Shown here: one piece after another, positions 43,368-52,086 of the stretch
Layout of the letters: the number at the start of each line of letters is the position of its first letter
Numbering within the stretch: the first letter of the stretch is position 1
NCBI GenBank assembly: GCA_963753385.1
Contig: CAVWCC010000005.1
Span: 434,001-498,000, forward strand
Source of the DNA: JALZKA01 sp963753385
GTDB lineage: Bacteria; Actinomycetota; Thermoleophilia; Solirubrobacterales; 70-9
DNA: 64,000 nucleotides
Reading direction: 5' to 3'
Position numbers and translations under genes: made by a program
The notes under the pieces: model-generated
The model's database searches: none
Told to the model about the DNA's origin: nothing
The model's input: only the letters and a program-made list of their open reading frames with translations

Positions 43368-44712
43368 GTGTTGAGCCGGGCGCGGTACTTCCTCTCGGAC
43401 CTGGGCTTTTGGATTCGCAGCCACCCGCTCCGGGCACTGGCCGCGCTGCTCGCCCTCGGCGCCCTCGCGGCGGGAGTGGTGATCGGGATCGGCGCCTTGG
43501 ACGAGGAGTCCGCGCGCCCCCTCTCGCCCGCGCCCGAGGTGATCGTCCGGACCGAGGAGCCCGCCGAGGAGCCGACCGACCTCGGGTTCCCGGCCTTTGC
43601 CACCAGCAACACCACCCGGGTGGCCGGAGCCGACTCGATCGAGGTGGCGGCGGGAGTGGCGCTCGCCACTTTTCCCACCGCCGGCGGGACCGATGGCCCG
43701 AACGGGGTGACCCTGGTGCCGGCCGACGATTGGGAGGCCGGGATCGCGGCGGCGTCGCTGGTCGCGGAGCCCATCGGGGCCCCGATCCTGCTCAGCGACG
43801 GCGACGAGCTGCCGGAGCTCAGTGCCGGAGCGCTGAGCTCGCTGGAGCCGCGGGGGTCGGCCGAGACCCAGGGCCGCCAGGTGTTCGCGGTCGGCGAGGC
43901 GCCGGAGCCGGAGGGAACGCGGGCCATCCGGATCGAGGGCGCCACGGGCGTCGAGATCGCGGCGAGGATCGCGCTGCTGCGGGAACGGCTGACGGAGGAG
44001 CCCCCCGACCACCTCGTGATCGCTTCCGCGGATGAGCCCGAATTCGCGATGCCGGCCGCCGCCTGGGCCGCCCGCTCGGGCGACCCGGTCCTGTTCGCGC
44101 AGCGCGACTCGGTGCCGCGGCAGACGCTCGAGGTGATCGAACGCTACGAGGACGTCCCCGTCTACCTGCTCGGCCCCGAGACGGTCATCTCGGAGAAGGC
44201 GGAGAAGCGGATCGGGGAGGCGACCAAGGCTCCCGTGCAGCGGGCGGCCGAAGATGAGGACCCGGTCGCGAACGCGATCGGGTTCGCGACGCTACGTGGA
44301 CGGGACGTTCGGCTGGAACATCAACGATCCCGGCCACGGCCTCGTGATCGCCAACGCCGAACGCCCGGCAGACGCCGGCGCGGCCGCCGCCCTCTCGGGC
44401 ACCGGGACGTTCGGTCCGCTCCTGCTGACTGACGACGCCGACGCCCTCCCTGCGGACCTCGAGAGTTATCTCCTCGACTTGAAGCCCGGGTACGTGGACG
44501 ACCCGACCCGCGCCGTCTACAACCACGTCTGGATCGTGGGCGACTCGGCGGCGATCGCAATCGACTTCCAGGTCGAAGTCGACGAGCTGGCCGAGGTCGC
44601 GCCGATAAGGTCAGGCAGCGGCGAGTCCACCCTCGGCCCCGCGCCGGGCACTCCGGAGCAGGAAGGACAGAACCGCGGCAGCCAAGACAGCGGAGCGGAC
44701 GGAAACCCATGA
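43368..44712 (+). pseudogene. Cell-wall-binding repeat 2 protein, broken by a +1 frameshift
   Basis: Reads as two frames. The first (from GTG 43368) gives a signal anchor (ALAALLALGALAAGVVIGIG) and cell-wall-binding repeats (TRVAGADSIEVAAGVALATFP, APILLS). Near 44289 an extra base shifts the frame. Removing the A at 44289 joins NAIGFA to RYVDGTFGWNINDPGHG and restores the repeat, and the rest runs to 44712. Such proteins bind secondary wall polymers. The residues flanking the shift are well conserved, so either an assembly error or a recent lesion. The 77-residue gene follows with ATGA overlap. Confidence 0.8.
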
Positions 44713-44942
44713 GCGAGAGCGAGCGCCCTGACCGGCTCGGACAGCGGGAGATCACCGTTGACGACATCCGCGCGCTGGCCGGGCCGGCCACCCCGCACTT
44801 CGCGCTCCAGATCCGCAACCGGATCGCTCGGCTGATCGCCGCGCTGCCGGCGGACCATCCCGCGCGGGTCGAGGGCGAGCGCCAGATCGAGCGCCTGACC
44901 GAGCTCGCCGACCACTCCGGCGAGCCGCGCAACACAGAATGA
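44709..44942 (+). CDS. Small conserved-looking protein of unknown function
   Basis: 77 residues, charged and helical (REITVDDIRALAGPATPHFALQI, then IERLTELADHSG). Its ATG overlaps the end of the wall-binding gene and its stop overlaps the methyltransferase start, each by 4 nt. The coupling argues that it is a real gene. No domain recognised. Confidence 0.75.
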   Translation: MSESERPDRLGQREITVDDIRALAGPATPHFALQIRNRIARLIAALPADHPARVEGERQIERLTELADHSGEPRNTE

Positions 44943-45709
44943 GTGCGCGCGAGCGCCTCGCCCCGGCGCTGACGGAGGAGGCCGCGGCGCGTGCCGAGGA
45001 CCCCGACGCCTGGAGCAACGGCTACCTGGATCTGCTCGGCGAGGACGCCCTGGAGTCCACGGGCTGGACCCAGGACCTGATGCTGACCCGGGCGATCCCG
45101 ACGATCTACGAGCGCTGGTGGCGACCGACCCTGGCCCGGGCCTTCAAGGGCGTGACCGGGCCCGGCATGGCGGAGGAGGTGCGGATCGCCCGTCTCTTCC
45201 TGGGGCTGACGAGCGGCGACAGAGTGCTCGACGTGGCGTGCGGGCCGGGGAACTTCTCGCGCGAGTTCGCCAAGGCTGCGGGTGCCGAAGGCCTCGTCGT
45301 CGGCATCGACGCCTCGCCGACGATGCTTGCACGTGGCGTCGAGGAGGCCGAGGGCGCCGGCGTGAGCAACCTGGAGCTGGTCCGCGGCGACGCCACCGCG
45401 CTGCCGTTCCGGGATGCCACCTTCGACTGCGCCTGCTGCTTCGCCGCGCTCCACCTGTTCGCCGATCCGTTCGCCGCCCTGGATGAGATGCGGCGCGTGC
45501 TCGCGCCGGGGGGCCGCATCGCGCTGATGACCTCGATCCGCCGCCCGGTCACGGCCCGGCCGCTCAAGCCTGTCGTCGAGCGGCTCAGCGGGATGCGGGT
45601 GTTCGAGCCGGAGGAGATCACGAGCGCCCTCGCCGAGCGCGGGTTCATCGACATCCGCCAGCGCGTCTCAGGCCTGGTGCAGTTCGCCGGCGGGCGGCTC
45701 CCGCTCTGA
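44939..45709 (+). CDS. Class I SAM-dependent methyltransferase
   Basis: 256 residues. Motif I VLDVACGPGNFSREFA, motif II VVGIDASP, motif III LPFRDATFDCACCFAALHLF and motif IV LAPGGRIALMT. The fold is of the UbiE/MenG type, so a lipid-quinone or small-molecule acceptor is possible; the acceptor cannot be told. The start overlaps the small gene upstream. Its last 40 nt overlap the convergent antiporter gene. Confidence 0.88.
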   Translation: MSARERLAPALTEEAAARAEDPDAWSNGYLDLLGEDALESTGWTQDLMLTRAIPTIYERWWRPTLARAFKGVTGPGMAEEVRIARLFLGLTSGDRVLDVACGPGNFSREFAKAAGAEGLVVGIDASPTMLARGVEEAEGAGVSNLELVRGDATALPFRDATFDCACCFAALHLFADPFAALDEMRRVLAPGGRIALMTSIRRPVTARPLKPVVERLSGMRVFEPEEITSALAERGFIDIRQRVSGLVQFAGGRLPL

Positions 45710-46881
45710 GCGCTCCAGAAGCGTTACCGCCGCGAGCGGGAACAGGAGCACGGAGAGCAGCCCGGCGGCGATGAAGCCCGCCGATGTTGCGGCGTCGATC
45801 AGGCCCAGGTCCTGCCCGATGGCGGTCGCGGCGACGATGAACGGCAGCGAGGTCGCCTGCAGGAGGCCGGCCGCGAGGACGCGGCGGTCGTCGAACTGGG
45901 CGCGATAGAGCAGCGCCGGAAGGCCGCGCGCCACGACCAGCGCCGCCAGGAACGCGGGGACCGCGGCGATCGCCGAGCGCGTCGGCGAACAGCGCGTCGA
46001 GGTCGAAGCGGACGCCGCTGCTCACGAAGAAGACCGGAATGAAGACGCCGAACCCCACCGCCGCCAGCTTCGCCCGGAAGTCGGGATGGGTCATCGCACG
46101 GTCGGTGTCGAGGTGGTTGAGGATCGCCCCCGCGGCGAATGCGCCCAGGATCAGCTCGAGCCCGAGCTGCTCGGCCAGCGCAACCATCCCGATCAGGAGG
46201 ACGAACGCCCCGCGCACCCGAATCTGGGCGCTCGTGTCCTGGAGGCGGACGAGCGTCGCTGAGATCCGGCTGGAGCGCTCGGCGCCGGCGACGGCGACCG
46301 CAACCGCGGCGATCGCGAACACGAACAGACCGATCAGGATCAGCTTCGCGTCGAGGCCGTCCGCCTCACCGGAGAAGAGCAGGGTGAGGAGCAGGATCGA
46401 GGCGAAGTCGGCGATCGAGGACGCAGCGATGACGAGCTGGCCGAAGGGCGTCCGGGCCTGCGCCCGAGTCGGCGAGCACCGGGACGATGACTCCGAGCGA
46501 GGTCGATGCGAGGATCACGGCGATCAGCAACGGCTCGCCGGCGATGCCCGCCAGATCGAGCGCGAGGCCGGCGGCCACCGCGAGCCCCAGCGAAACTGCG
46601 AAGCCCAGCGAGGCCGAGCGCAGGAGCCGGCCGTGCAGCGCCGAGAGATCGATCTCGAGGCCCGCTAGGAACAGCAGGAACGCAAGGCCGACCAGGGCGA
46701 TGACCTCGACCGGCGCGTCAAGCTCCACCCACCCGAGGACGGCGGGACCGATCACGATGCCGATCACGATCTCGAGGACCACGGCCGGCAGCCGCACGCT
46801 CGGCACCAGCCCGAGCGCGAACGGCGCCGCGAAGCCGGCCGCGACGACGATCAGGAGATTCTGGAACTCGAGCTCCCCCAC
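45668..46881 (-). pseudogene. CPA2-type cation:proton antiporter, broken by two +1 frameshifts
   Basis: Three pieces in order give one protein of about 400 residues: 46881 to about 46455 (LPAVVLEIVIGIVIGPAVLGWVELDAP, FLLFLAGLEIDL), then about 46455 to 45980 (ELILGAFAAGAILNHLD, FFVSSGVRFDLDALFADA), then 45980 to 45668 (ARGLPALLYRAQ, LGLIDAATSAGF). Each join needs one extra base removed, near 46455 and near 45980. All membrane segments of the KefB/NhaP-like family are present. Either a recently inactivated gene or sequence errors. Confidence 0.8.
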
Positions 46882-46936
46882 GCCGTATTTGTAGCGCCGC
46901 GGGCCGGGCCGTTACCGCCCGGTTGGCCGCGGCAAC

Positions 46937-47365
46937 CTAGCGGAAGCCACACTGCTGCGACCCATAGGCCTCGCCGAGCCGCTGGGCCCGGCGCAGGTCC
47001 GCCGGGACGCCGTCGAGCAGGCCGCGCGGATCGGCCTCGATCGCCGCGATCCCGTCCTCGGTCGCGGCCAGGATCGCCTCGACCTCGCGCTCGTCGCCCT
47101 CGGGCGCGCCGATCGCGCGGATCGCCCGCACCTCGCTCTCGAGCGCCGGGACGACGATCGAGATCGCGACCCGCTCGACCTCGGCCGGATCGGGCCGACC
47201 GCGGCCGGTGACGAGGTCGTCGGCGGCCGCCTCGATCTGCGACTCGGCCGCGAAGCAGATCCGATCCGCCTCGCGCAGGAACTCGACCTTCGAGAGCGGC
47301 TCGGCGACGACCGGGGAGAAGTCGTCGTTCTCGTCGTCGCCCGCGCAGCCCACCAGGGCCGCCAC
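46937..47365 (-). CDS. Putative small lipoprotein
   Basis: About 142 residues. ALVGCAGDDE is a lipobox, followed by an acidic region and a helical domain with Cys (RICFAAESQIEAAADDL and YGSQQCGF). The visible signal part before the lipobox is too short from GTG 47365 (VAALVGC), so the start may lie upstream, with a small error in between, in the thiolase 3' end. Such lipoproteins are common in Solirubrobacterales by my recollection. Function unknown. Confidence 0.55.
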   Translation of the reverse strand: MAALVGCAGDDENDDFSPVVAEPLSKVEFLREADRICFAAESQIEAAADDLVTGRGRPDPAEVERVAISIVVPALESEVRAIRAIGAPEGDEREVEAILAATEDGIAAIEADPRGLLDGVPADLRRAQRLGEAYGSQQCGFR

Positions 47366-47379
47366 GGCTAGGCCAACGG

Positions 47380-48558
47380 CTAGACCCGCTCGATGATCGT
47401 GCCGGTGCCGAGTCCGCCGCCGCAGCACATCGTCACCAGGCCGAGCTGCGTGTCCGAGCGCTCGAGCTCGTGGAGCAGCGTGGTCACGAGCCGGGCGCCG
47501 GAGGAGCCCAGCGGGTGCCCGAGCGCGATCGCGCCGCCGTTCACGTTGACCCTGTCCATGTCGGGCTCGAGCTCGCGGCGCCACGCGGCGACGACCGAGG
47601 CGAACGCCTCGTTGATCTCGATCAAGTCGAAGTCGTCGATCTTCATCGAGTTGCGCTCGAGCAACTTGCGGGTGGCAGGGATCGGGCCGGTCAGCATGAT
47701 CACCGGGTCGACGCCGACGGTCGTCTGATCGACGATCCGGGCCCGCGGGGTCAGGCCGAGCTCGTCGGCCTTCTCGCGAGTCATCAGCAGCACCGCCGCG
47801 GCGCCGTCGGAGATCTGCGACGAGTTGCCGGCGGTGATCTTGCCGTCCTGCTTGAACGCCGGCTTCAGCTCGGCGAGCTTCTCGAGCGACGTCTCGCGAA
47901 GCCCCTGGTCGGTTGTCACGGTGTCGCCGTTCACCTGGAACGGGAGGATTTCGCGATCGAAGCGACCCTCCTCGGTCGCCCGCGCGGCGAGCTGCTGGGA
48001 GCGCAGCCCGAGCTCGTCGAGCTCCGAGCGGGGGATCTCCCACTTGTCGGCGATCAACTCGGCCGAGATCCCCTGCGGAACGAGGTTGTAGCGCTCGAGC
48101 AGCGCCGGCGAGAACGCCAGGCCGTGCTCCTGCATGACCTCGGCGGAGTCGGCGAACGAGATGTGCCCCATGTGCTCGACGCCTCCGCCGACCACCACGT
48201 CGTGGACCCCCGAGGCGACGAGCGCCGCGGCGAAGTTCACCGCCTGCTGCCCCGAACCGCACTGGCGGTCGACGGTGGTCGCCGGCGTCTCGATCGGCAG
48301 GCCGGCCTCGAGCCAGGCGTTACGGGCGATGTTGATCCCCTGCTCCCCGAACTGCTGCACGCAGCCGGCAATGACGTCGTCGACCTCCGAGGCGTCGATC
48401 CCGGCGCGCTCGATCAGCTCGGCATAGGTCCTGGCGAGCAGCGTCGAGGCGTGGACGTCCTTGTAGTAGCCCTTCTCCTCGTGCCCGCGGCCGACCGGGG
48501 TGCGGACCGCGTCGACGATGACTACCTCGCGCCCGGAGAACTTGCCGTTGCTTGCCAT
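47380..48558 (-). CDS. Acetyl-CoA acetyltransferase / 3-ketoacyl-CoA thiolase
   Basis: 392 residues. Active-site Cys in DRQCGSGQQAV, His in GGAIALGHPLGSSGARL, and the second Cys in VTMCCGGGLGTG; also INEAFASV. It either splits 3-ketoacyl-CoA (beta oxidation) or joins two acetyl-CoA. A 3-hydroxyacyl-CoA dehydrogenase is encoded 1 kb away, so a short fatty-acid set is likely. Separated from the sterol-desaturase-like gene by a family B repeat and about 40 nt. Confidence 0.93.
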   Translation of the reverse strand: MASNGKFSGREVVIVDAVRTPVGRGHEEKGYYKDVHASTLLARTYAELIERAGIDASEVDDVIAGCVQQFGEQGINIARNAWLEAGLPIETPATTVDRQCGSGQQAVNFAAALVASGVHDVVVGGGVEHMGHISFADSAEVMQEHGLAFSPALLERYNLVPQGISAELIADKWEIPRSELDELGLRSQQLAARATEEGRFDREILPFQVNGDTVTTDQGLRETSLEKLAELKPAFKQDGKITAGNSSQISDGAAAVLLMTREKADELGLTPRARIVDQTTVGVDPVIMLTGPIPATRKLLERNSMKIDDFDLIEINEAFASVVAAWRRELEPDMDRVNVNGGAIALGHPLGSSGARLVTTLLHELERSDTQLGLVTMCCGGGLGTGTIIERV

Positions 48559-48600
48559 TGAGCAGCTCCTTAAGTGGGTTGCGTTACGAAACTATAACCA

Positions 48601-48654
48601 GCCGCCTCAACAACGGCGGGGCTCGGCTTTGGGCTTCGCCCTCCGCCTCACTAG
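48601..48654 (+). repeat. Family B two-hairpin repeat, copy 2
   Basis: Starts GCCGCCTCAACAACGGCGG and ends CTCCGCCTCACTAG. Hairpin 2 is GGGC-TTC-GCCC (differs from GTCC/GGAC by a compensated pair). Its CTAG gives the stop codon of the desaturase-like gene on the other strand. Pairs with copy 4 in inverted orientation around that gene. Confidence 0.85.
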
Positions 48655-49511
48655 CCGCGGGTGGCTTCCGACTCGGTCACGCCCGCCGGAGTCCAGCCAG
48701 GCCCGCGGAAGACGACCCCGAGCTTGTCACGAAAGCCCGTTGCGCGCCTGATGTCGTGCCACATCGCGACGTACTCGTGGAAGGCCACCCGGACCGGCCG
48801 GAAGGTGCGGAGCTGGGTGGTGAGCCCGTAGCGAACCCGCTCGCCCTCGGGCTCGTAAGTGCCGAACAGCTTGTCCCAGATGATCAGGATCCCACCGTAG
48901 TTCCGGTCGAGGTACTGCTCGTTCACCCCGTGGTGGACCCGGTGGTGGGACGGCGTGTTCAGGAACCACTCGAGCGCCCGCGGGAGCCTGCGGATCCGCT
49001 CGGTGTGGATCCAGAACTGGTAGATCAGCGACCAGGCCTGCGCGAGGAGGACCATCCAGGGCTCGAATCCGACCAGCGGCATCCACAGCCAGAACGGGAA
49101 GTAGGTCATCGGGACCCAGGTCTGCCGGAGCGCGGTCGAGAGGTTGTAGTGCTGTGAGGAGTGATGGACGACGTGGCTCGCCCAGAAGACGCGGCTCTCG
49201 TGCGAGATCCGGTGGAACCAGTAGTAGGAGAAGTCGTCGGCGAAGAAGAGCAGCACCCAAACCCACCAGTCGCCGGGGTCGAGGCGCAACGGTGTCAGCT
49301 CGTACGCGACCGTGAACAGCGCGAGGACCGCGAACTTCCAGACGGCGTTGATCGCGACGTTGCCGAGGCCCATCGTCAGGCTCGTCCGCGTGTCGCGCGA
49401 CTCGAACCCGACCAGCTCGCTGTCGTGGTCCCCCAGCTGCCGGAACGAGAGGTACTCGACGGCCAGGAGCAGGACGAAGAACGGGATCGCGTAGTACAGG
49501 ACCTCGGCCAC
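48651..49511 (-). CDS. Sterol desaturase / fatty acid hydroxylase family membrane protein
   Basis: 286 residues from GTG 49511, four or five membrane helices, and the His clusters of di-iron membrane hydroxylases: HRISHESR, SHVVHHSSQHYN, and HRVHHGVN. Residues TRTSLTMGLGNV near the N-terminus are typical. It should hydroxylate or desaturate a lipid chain in the membrane. Its stop is in a family B repeat and another family B repeat lies 22 nt before its start. Confidence 0.9.
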   Translation of the reverse strand: MAEVLYYAIPFFVLLLAVEYLSFRQLGDHDSELVGFESRDTRTSLTMGLGNVAINAVWKFAVLALFTVAYELTPLRLDPGDWWVWVLLFFADDFSYYWFHRISHESRVFWASHVVHHSSQHYNLSTALRQTWVPMTYFPFWLWMPLVGFEPWMVLLAQAWSLIYQFWIHTERIRRLPRALEWFLNTPSHHRVHHGVNEQYLDRNYGGILIIWDKLFGTYEPEGERVRYGLTTQLRTFRPVRVAFHEYVAMWHDIRRATGFRDKLGVVFRGPGWTPAGVTESEATRG

Positions 49512-49532
49512 CGCGGCGGGAGGGTAGCTCCT

Positions 49533-49583
49533 GCGAGGCGGAGGCCGCAGGCCGGAGCCGAACCCTGGCGTTGTTGAGCCAGC
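49533..49583 (-). repeat. Family B two-hairpin repeat, copy 4 (most divergent)
   Basis: Minus-strand reading begins GCTGGCTCAACAACGCCAG and ends GCCTCCGCCTCGC. Hairpin 1 CTGGC/GCCAG keeps the loop TCAACAAC while two stem pairs differ from copies 1-3, both with compensation. Hairpin 2 is GGCC-TGC-GGCC. It lies upstream of the desaturase-like gene. Confidence 0.85.
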
Positions 49584-49588
49584 TCAAC

Positions 49589-49602
49589 TGACCCGCCGGT
49601 CA
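49589..49602. promoter_or_regulatory. Palindrome before the 3-hydroxyacyl-CoA dehydrogenase gene
   Basis: TGACC-CGCC-GGTCA, a 5+4+5 inverted repeat, 27 nt before the GTG start at 49629. Shape resembles TetR-family operators such as those on fatty-acid genes. No regulator gene is adjacent. Confidence 0.4.
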
Positions 49603-49628
49603 GCCGGTACTGATAGGAACCCGCCCGG

Positions 49629-50453
49629 GTGAGCGCGCCGAATGGATACGAGCGGCCCGGGATCGCCGGCAGCGGCACGATCGCCACCGGACTGGCTGCG
49701 TGCGCGAGCGCGCTCGGCGGGGTCGTGCTCGTCGCTCGCTCCGACGCCTCCGCGTGGCGCGCCGAGGAGCAGGCCCAGACTGCCGCCGCGAAGCTCGAGG
49801 GAGCGGTCGCCGGTCGCGTCAAGGTGACGACCGACCTCGCTCAGCTCGCCGCGTGCGACATCGTCGTCGAGGCGGTCACCGAGGACGTCGACGTCAAGGC
49901 GGCCCTGCTGGCCGAGGTGGGGGCAGCTGCTCCCCAGGCCGACCTGGCGACGACCACCTCCGCGCTCTCGATCGCCGAGCTCGCCGAGCGCTCCGGCCAC
50001 GCGGAGCGGTTCTTCGGGCTCCACGTCTTCAACCCCGTCACGCGCATGGAGCTGGTCGAGCTCTGCATCCCGAAGGGAGTGCGCGAAGGCCTCGCCGAGC
50101 GCGCCGCGGCCTGGTGCACGGCGCTGGACAAAATCGCCGTCGAGGTTCCCGACGCGGCCGGGTTCGTCGTCAACCGGCTTCTCTTTCCCTACCTGTTCGA
50201 CGCCGTGCGGATGATGGAGTCGAGCGGCCTGTCGGCCGCAGCAGTCGACGACTGCATGAGGCTCGGGGCCGGCCACCCGATGGGGCCGCTGAAGCTGCTC
50301 GACTTCATCGGCCTCGACGTCGCCAAGGCGATCGGCGAAACCCTGCACGCGGAGTCAGGCGACGACTCACACCGCCCCCCGCCGACGATCACCGAGATGG
50401 TCGGCGCGGGCAAGCTCGGCAAGAAGGCGGGAGAGGGTTTCTACACGTACTAG
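49629..50453 (+). CDS. 3-hydroxyacyl-CoA dehydrogenase (3-hydroxybutyryl-CoA type)
   Basis: 274 residues. NAD loop GIAGSGTIATGLA, catalytic-site His in FFGLHVFNPVTRMELVEL, Glu partner in ATTTSALSIAEL region, and a C-terminal domain GAGHPMGPLKLLDFIGLDV. It oxidises 3-hydroxyacyl-CoA with NAD or works in reverse to make 3-hydroxybutyryl-CoA. With the thiolase nearby it fits short-chain fatty-acid or polyhydroxybutyrate-type chemistry. Convergent with the propeller gene with a 4-nt overlap. Confidence 0.92.
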   Translation: MSAPNGYERPGIAGSGTIATGLAACASALGGVVLVARSDASAWRAEEQAQTAAAKLEGAVAGRVKVTTDLAQLAACDIVVEAVTEDVDVKAALLAEVGAAAPQADLATTTSALSIAELAERSGHAERFFGLHVFNPVTRMELVELCIPKGVREGLAERAAAWCTALDKIAVEVPDAAGFVVNRLLFPYLFDAVRMMESSGLSAAAVDDCMRLGAGHPMGPLKLLDFIGLDVAKAIGETLHAESGDDSHRPPPTITEMVGAGKLGKKAGEGFYTY

Positions 50454-51754
50454 CGCAGCGGCCCGCGGACGTAGACGTCAGAAAAGGAGTCGTCACCGGG
50501 GAGGTTCGTAGCGGCGGATGCAAACGCGACAAACCGGCCCGACGCGGCGATAACGGGGGTTTCGCTGTCGCCGCCGGTGGCAGGAGCACCTCCCGAGGTG
50601 CGGCTGACCAGCGTTGTCTTGCCGGTCTTGCGATCCCGCACGTAGACGTCCCTCCAGCCGTCGTCGCCGGGAAGGTTCGTGGCGTCGGACCGGAAGGCCA
50701 CGAAACGTCCTGATGCCGAGATGGTCGCAGTGGCGCTGTTGCCGCCCGTGGCCGGTTCACCGCCGGACGTTTGGCTTATCAGCTTCGTCTTATCCGTCTT
50801 CAGGTCGCGGACGTAGGAGTTGAACTGGAGTCCGGTGTGGTCTCCCGGCAGGTTCGTCGCGCCGGACTCGAATCCGACGAACCGGCCCGAGGCCGACACC
50901 CACCCGCCGTACGAGTCGTTGCCCGTAGCCGGATCGCCTGACGAGTTCTGGCTGATCAGCCGCGTCCTGCCGGTCTTCCGGTCGTGGACGAATACATCCG
51001 TGTAGGAGTCGTCGCCGCCGAGATTGGTCGCGTTCGACTCGAAGCCCACGAAGCGGCCACTGGGCGAGATCAGCGAACCGACGCTCTGACCGCCGGCCGC
51101 GGGCTCGCTCCCCGAGGTCTTGCTCACAAGCGTCGTCTGGCCCGAATCGCGGTCGTGCACATACACGTTCGGGTAGGTGTGGTCGCCCGGCAGGTTGGTC
51201 GCCTCCGACTGAAAGGCGACGAACCGGCCCGACGCCGAGATCGTGGGAAAGTTGCTGGGACCGCCCAGCGCAGGGTTGCCGGTGGAGGTCTTGCTGATCA
51301 GGCGCGTCTTGCCGGTCTTGCGATCGTGGACGTAGACGTTGATCAGTCCGCCGGTGTGATCCCCGGGAAGCTCCTGGCTGTTGGAACCGAACACGACGTA
51401 CCGGCCCGAGGCCGAGATCGCACCGCCCAGGGAGCTGACGTAGGAGGTGCCGACCGCCTGGCCTGCGGACGTCCTGCTGACAACCCGCGTCTTGCCGGTC
51501 TTGCGATCGTGGACGTAGACATCGGCATTGGTTCCGCTCCCCGGAAGGTTCTCGGCGCGCGACTCGAAGACGACGAATCGCCCAGACGCGGAGACCGAGG
51601 AGCTCCCACTTTCCGCATCGGCCGGCTCGCCCGCGGAGGTTGCGCTCGCGAGTTTCGTCTTCGCGGACCCGGCTAGCGCGTGCACGACAACCGAGAGAGC
51701 AAGTGCCGCCGTCAGCGCGACCGCTGCGATTCCCGGCCTGATCCCCCTGCGCAT
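50450..51754 (-). CDS. Secreted seven-bladed beta-propeller protein (WD40-like/TolB-type repeats)
   Basis: 434 residues from ATG 51754, with signal peptide (AAVALTAALALSVVVHALA). Seven repeats of about 58 residues follow; each has SASGRFVxFxS, ATNLPGDD, DVYVxDRKTGKT and LISxTSxGxPATGG. The N-terminal strand (KTKLASATSAGEPADAES) matches the last strand of a repeat, so it closes the ring. No catalytic residues stand out. Such propellers bind partners in the wall or outside. The repeats are highly alike, indicating recent duplication. Confidence 0.85.
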   Translation of the reverse strand: MRRGIRPGIAAVALTAALALSVVVHALAGSAKTKLASATSAGEPADAESGSSSVSASGRFVVFESRAENLPGSGTNADVYVHDRKTGKTRVVSRTSAGQAVGTSYVSSLGGAISASGRYVVFGSNSQELPGDHTGGLINVYVHDRKTGKTRLISKTSTGNPALGGPSNFPTISASGRFVAFQSEATNLPGDHTYPNVYVHDRDSGQTTLVSKTSGSEPAAGGQSVGSLISPSGRFVGFESNATNLGGDDSYTDVFVHDRKTGRTRLISQNSSGDPATGNDSYGGWVSASGRFVGFESGATNLPGDHTGLQFNSYVRDLKTDKTKLISQTSGGEPATGGNSATATISASGRFVAFRSDATNLPGDDGWRDVYVRDRKTGKTTLVSRTSGGAPATGGDSETPVIAASGRFVAFASAATNLPGDDSFSDVYVRGPLR

Positions 51755-51776
51755 GCGTAAACCATACGCCCTCGAA

Positions 51777-52019
51777 CTACGCTTCGATGTGGCGCCCCTT
51801 GCCGGCCATGTCCCAGACGACGTCGGCTTCGGACACTTGCTGGCGGCGGGCGGCGTCGGCCACCTCGCTCCACGGCAGGCGAGCGTCCGGGAGGTCGTCC
51901 CAGCGCGCGAGCTCAAGCGCTTCGAGAGCTCCGCTCAGCGCCGGCCCAAGTTGCTCCTCGGCCCCCAGCATCGCCCTCAGCACCTCGAGTTGCTTGTCAG
52001 TGAGTCGCACCATCCACAT
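51777..52019 (-). CDS. Small helical protein of unknown function
   Basis: 80 residues (VRLTDKQLEVLRAMLGAEEQ, then DVVWDMAGKGRHIEA). Alternate start at residue 4. Leu-rich helices with acidic stretches; possibly a small regulatory or toxin-antitoxin-like protein, but nothing specific is recognised. Orientation is the same as the propeller gene, with a gap of 22 nt. Confidence 0.6.
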   Translation of the reverse strand: MWMVRLTDKQLEVLRAMLGAEEQLGPALSGALEALELARWDDLPDARLPWSEVADAARRQQVSEADVVWDMAGKGRHIEA

Positions 52020-52086
52020 GACTGGGGAAACGGTAGGTCGCCCCGCGGACGTTGTCGCAGGGGCCGATCGGCGCTATTTGCGGGCG

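Noticed and set aside
46882..46936. Small gap between the antiporter and the lipoprotein gene
   Set aside because: Too short for a gene and without a clear hairpin; nothing to report.
10986..49590. Repeats as insertion sequences
   Set aside because: No transposase and no clear target duplication can be seen. They fit short structured repeats better than IS elements.
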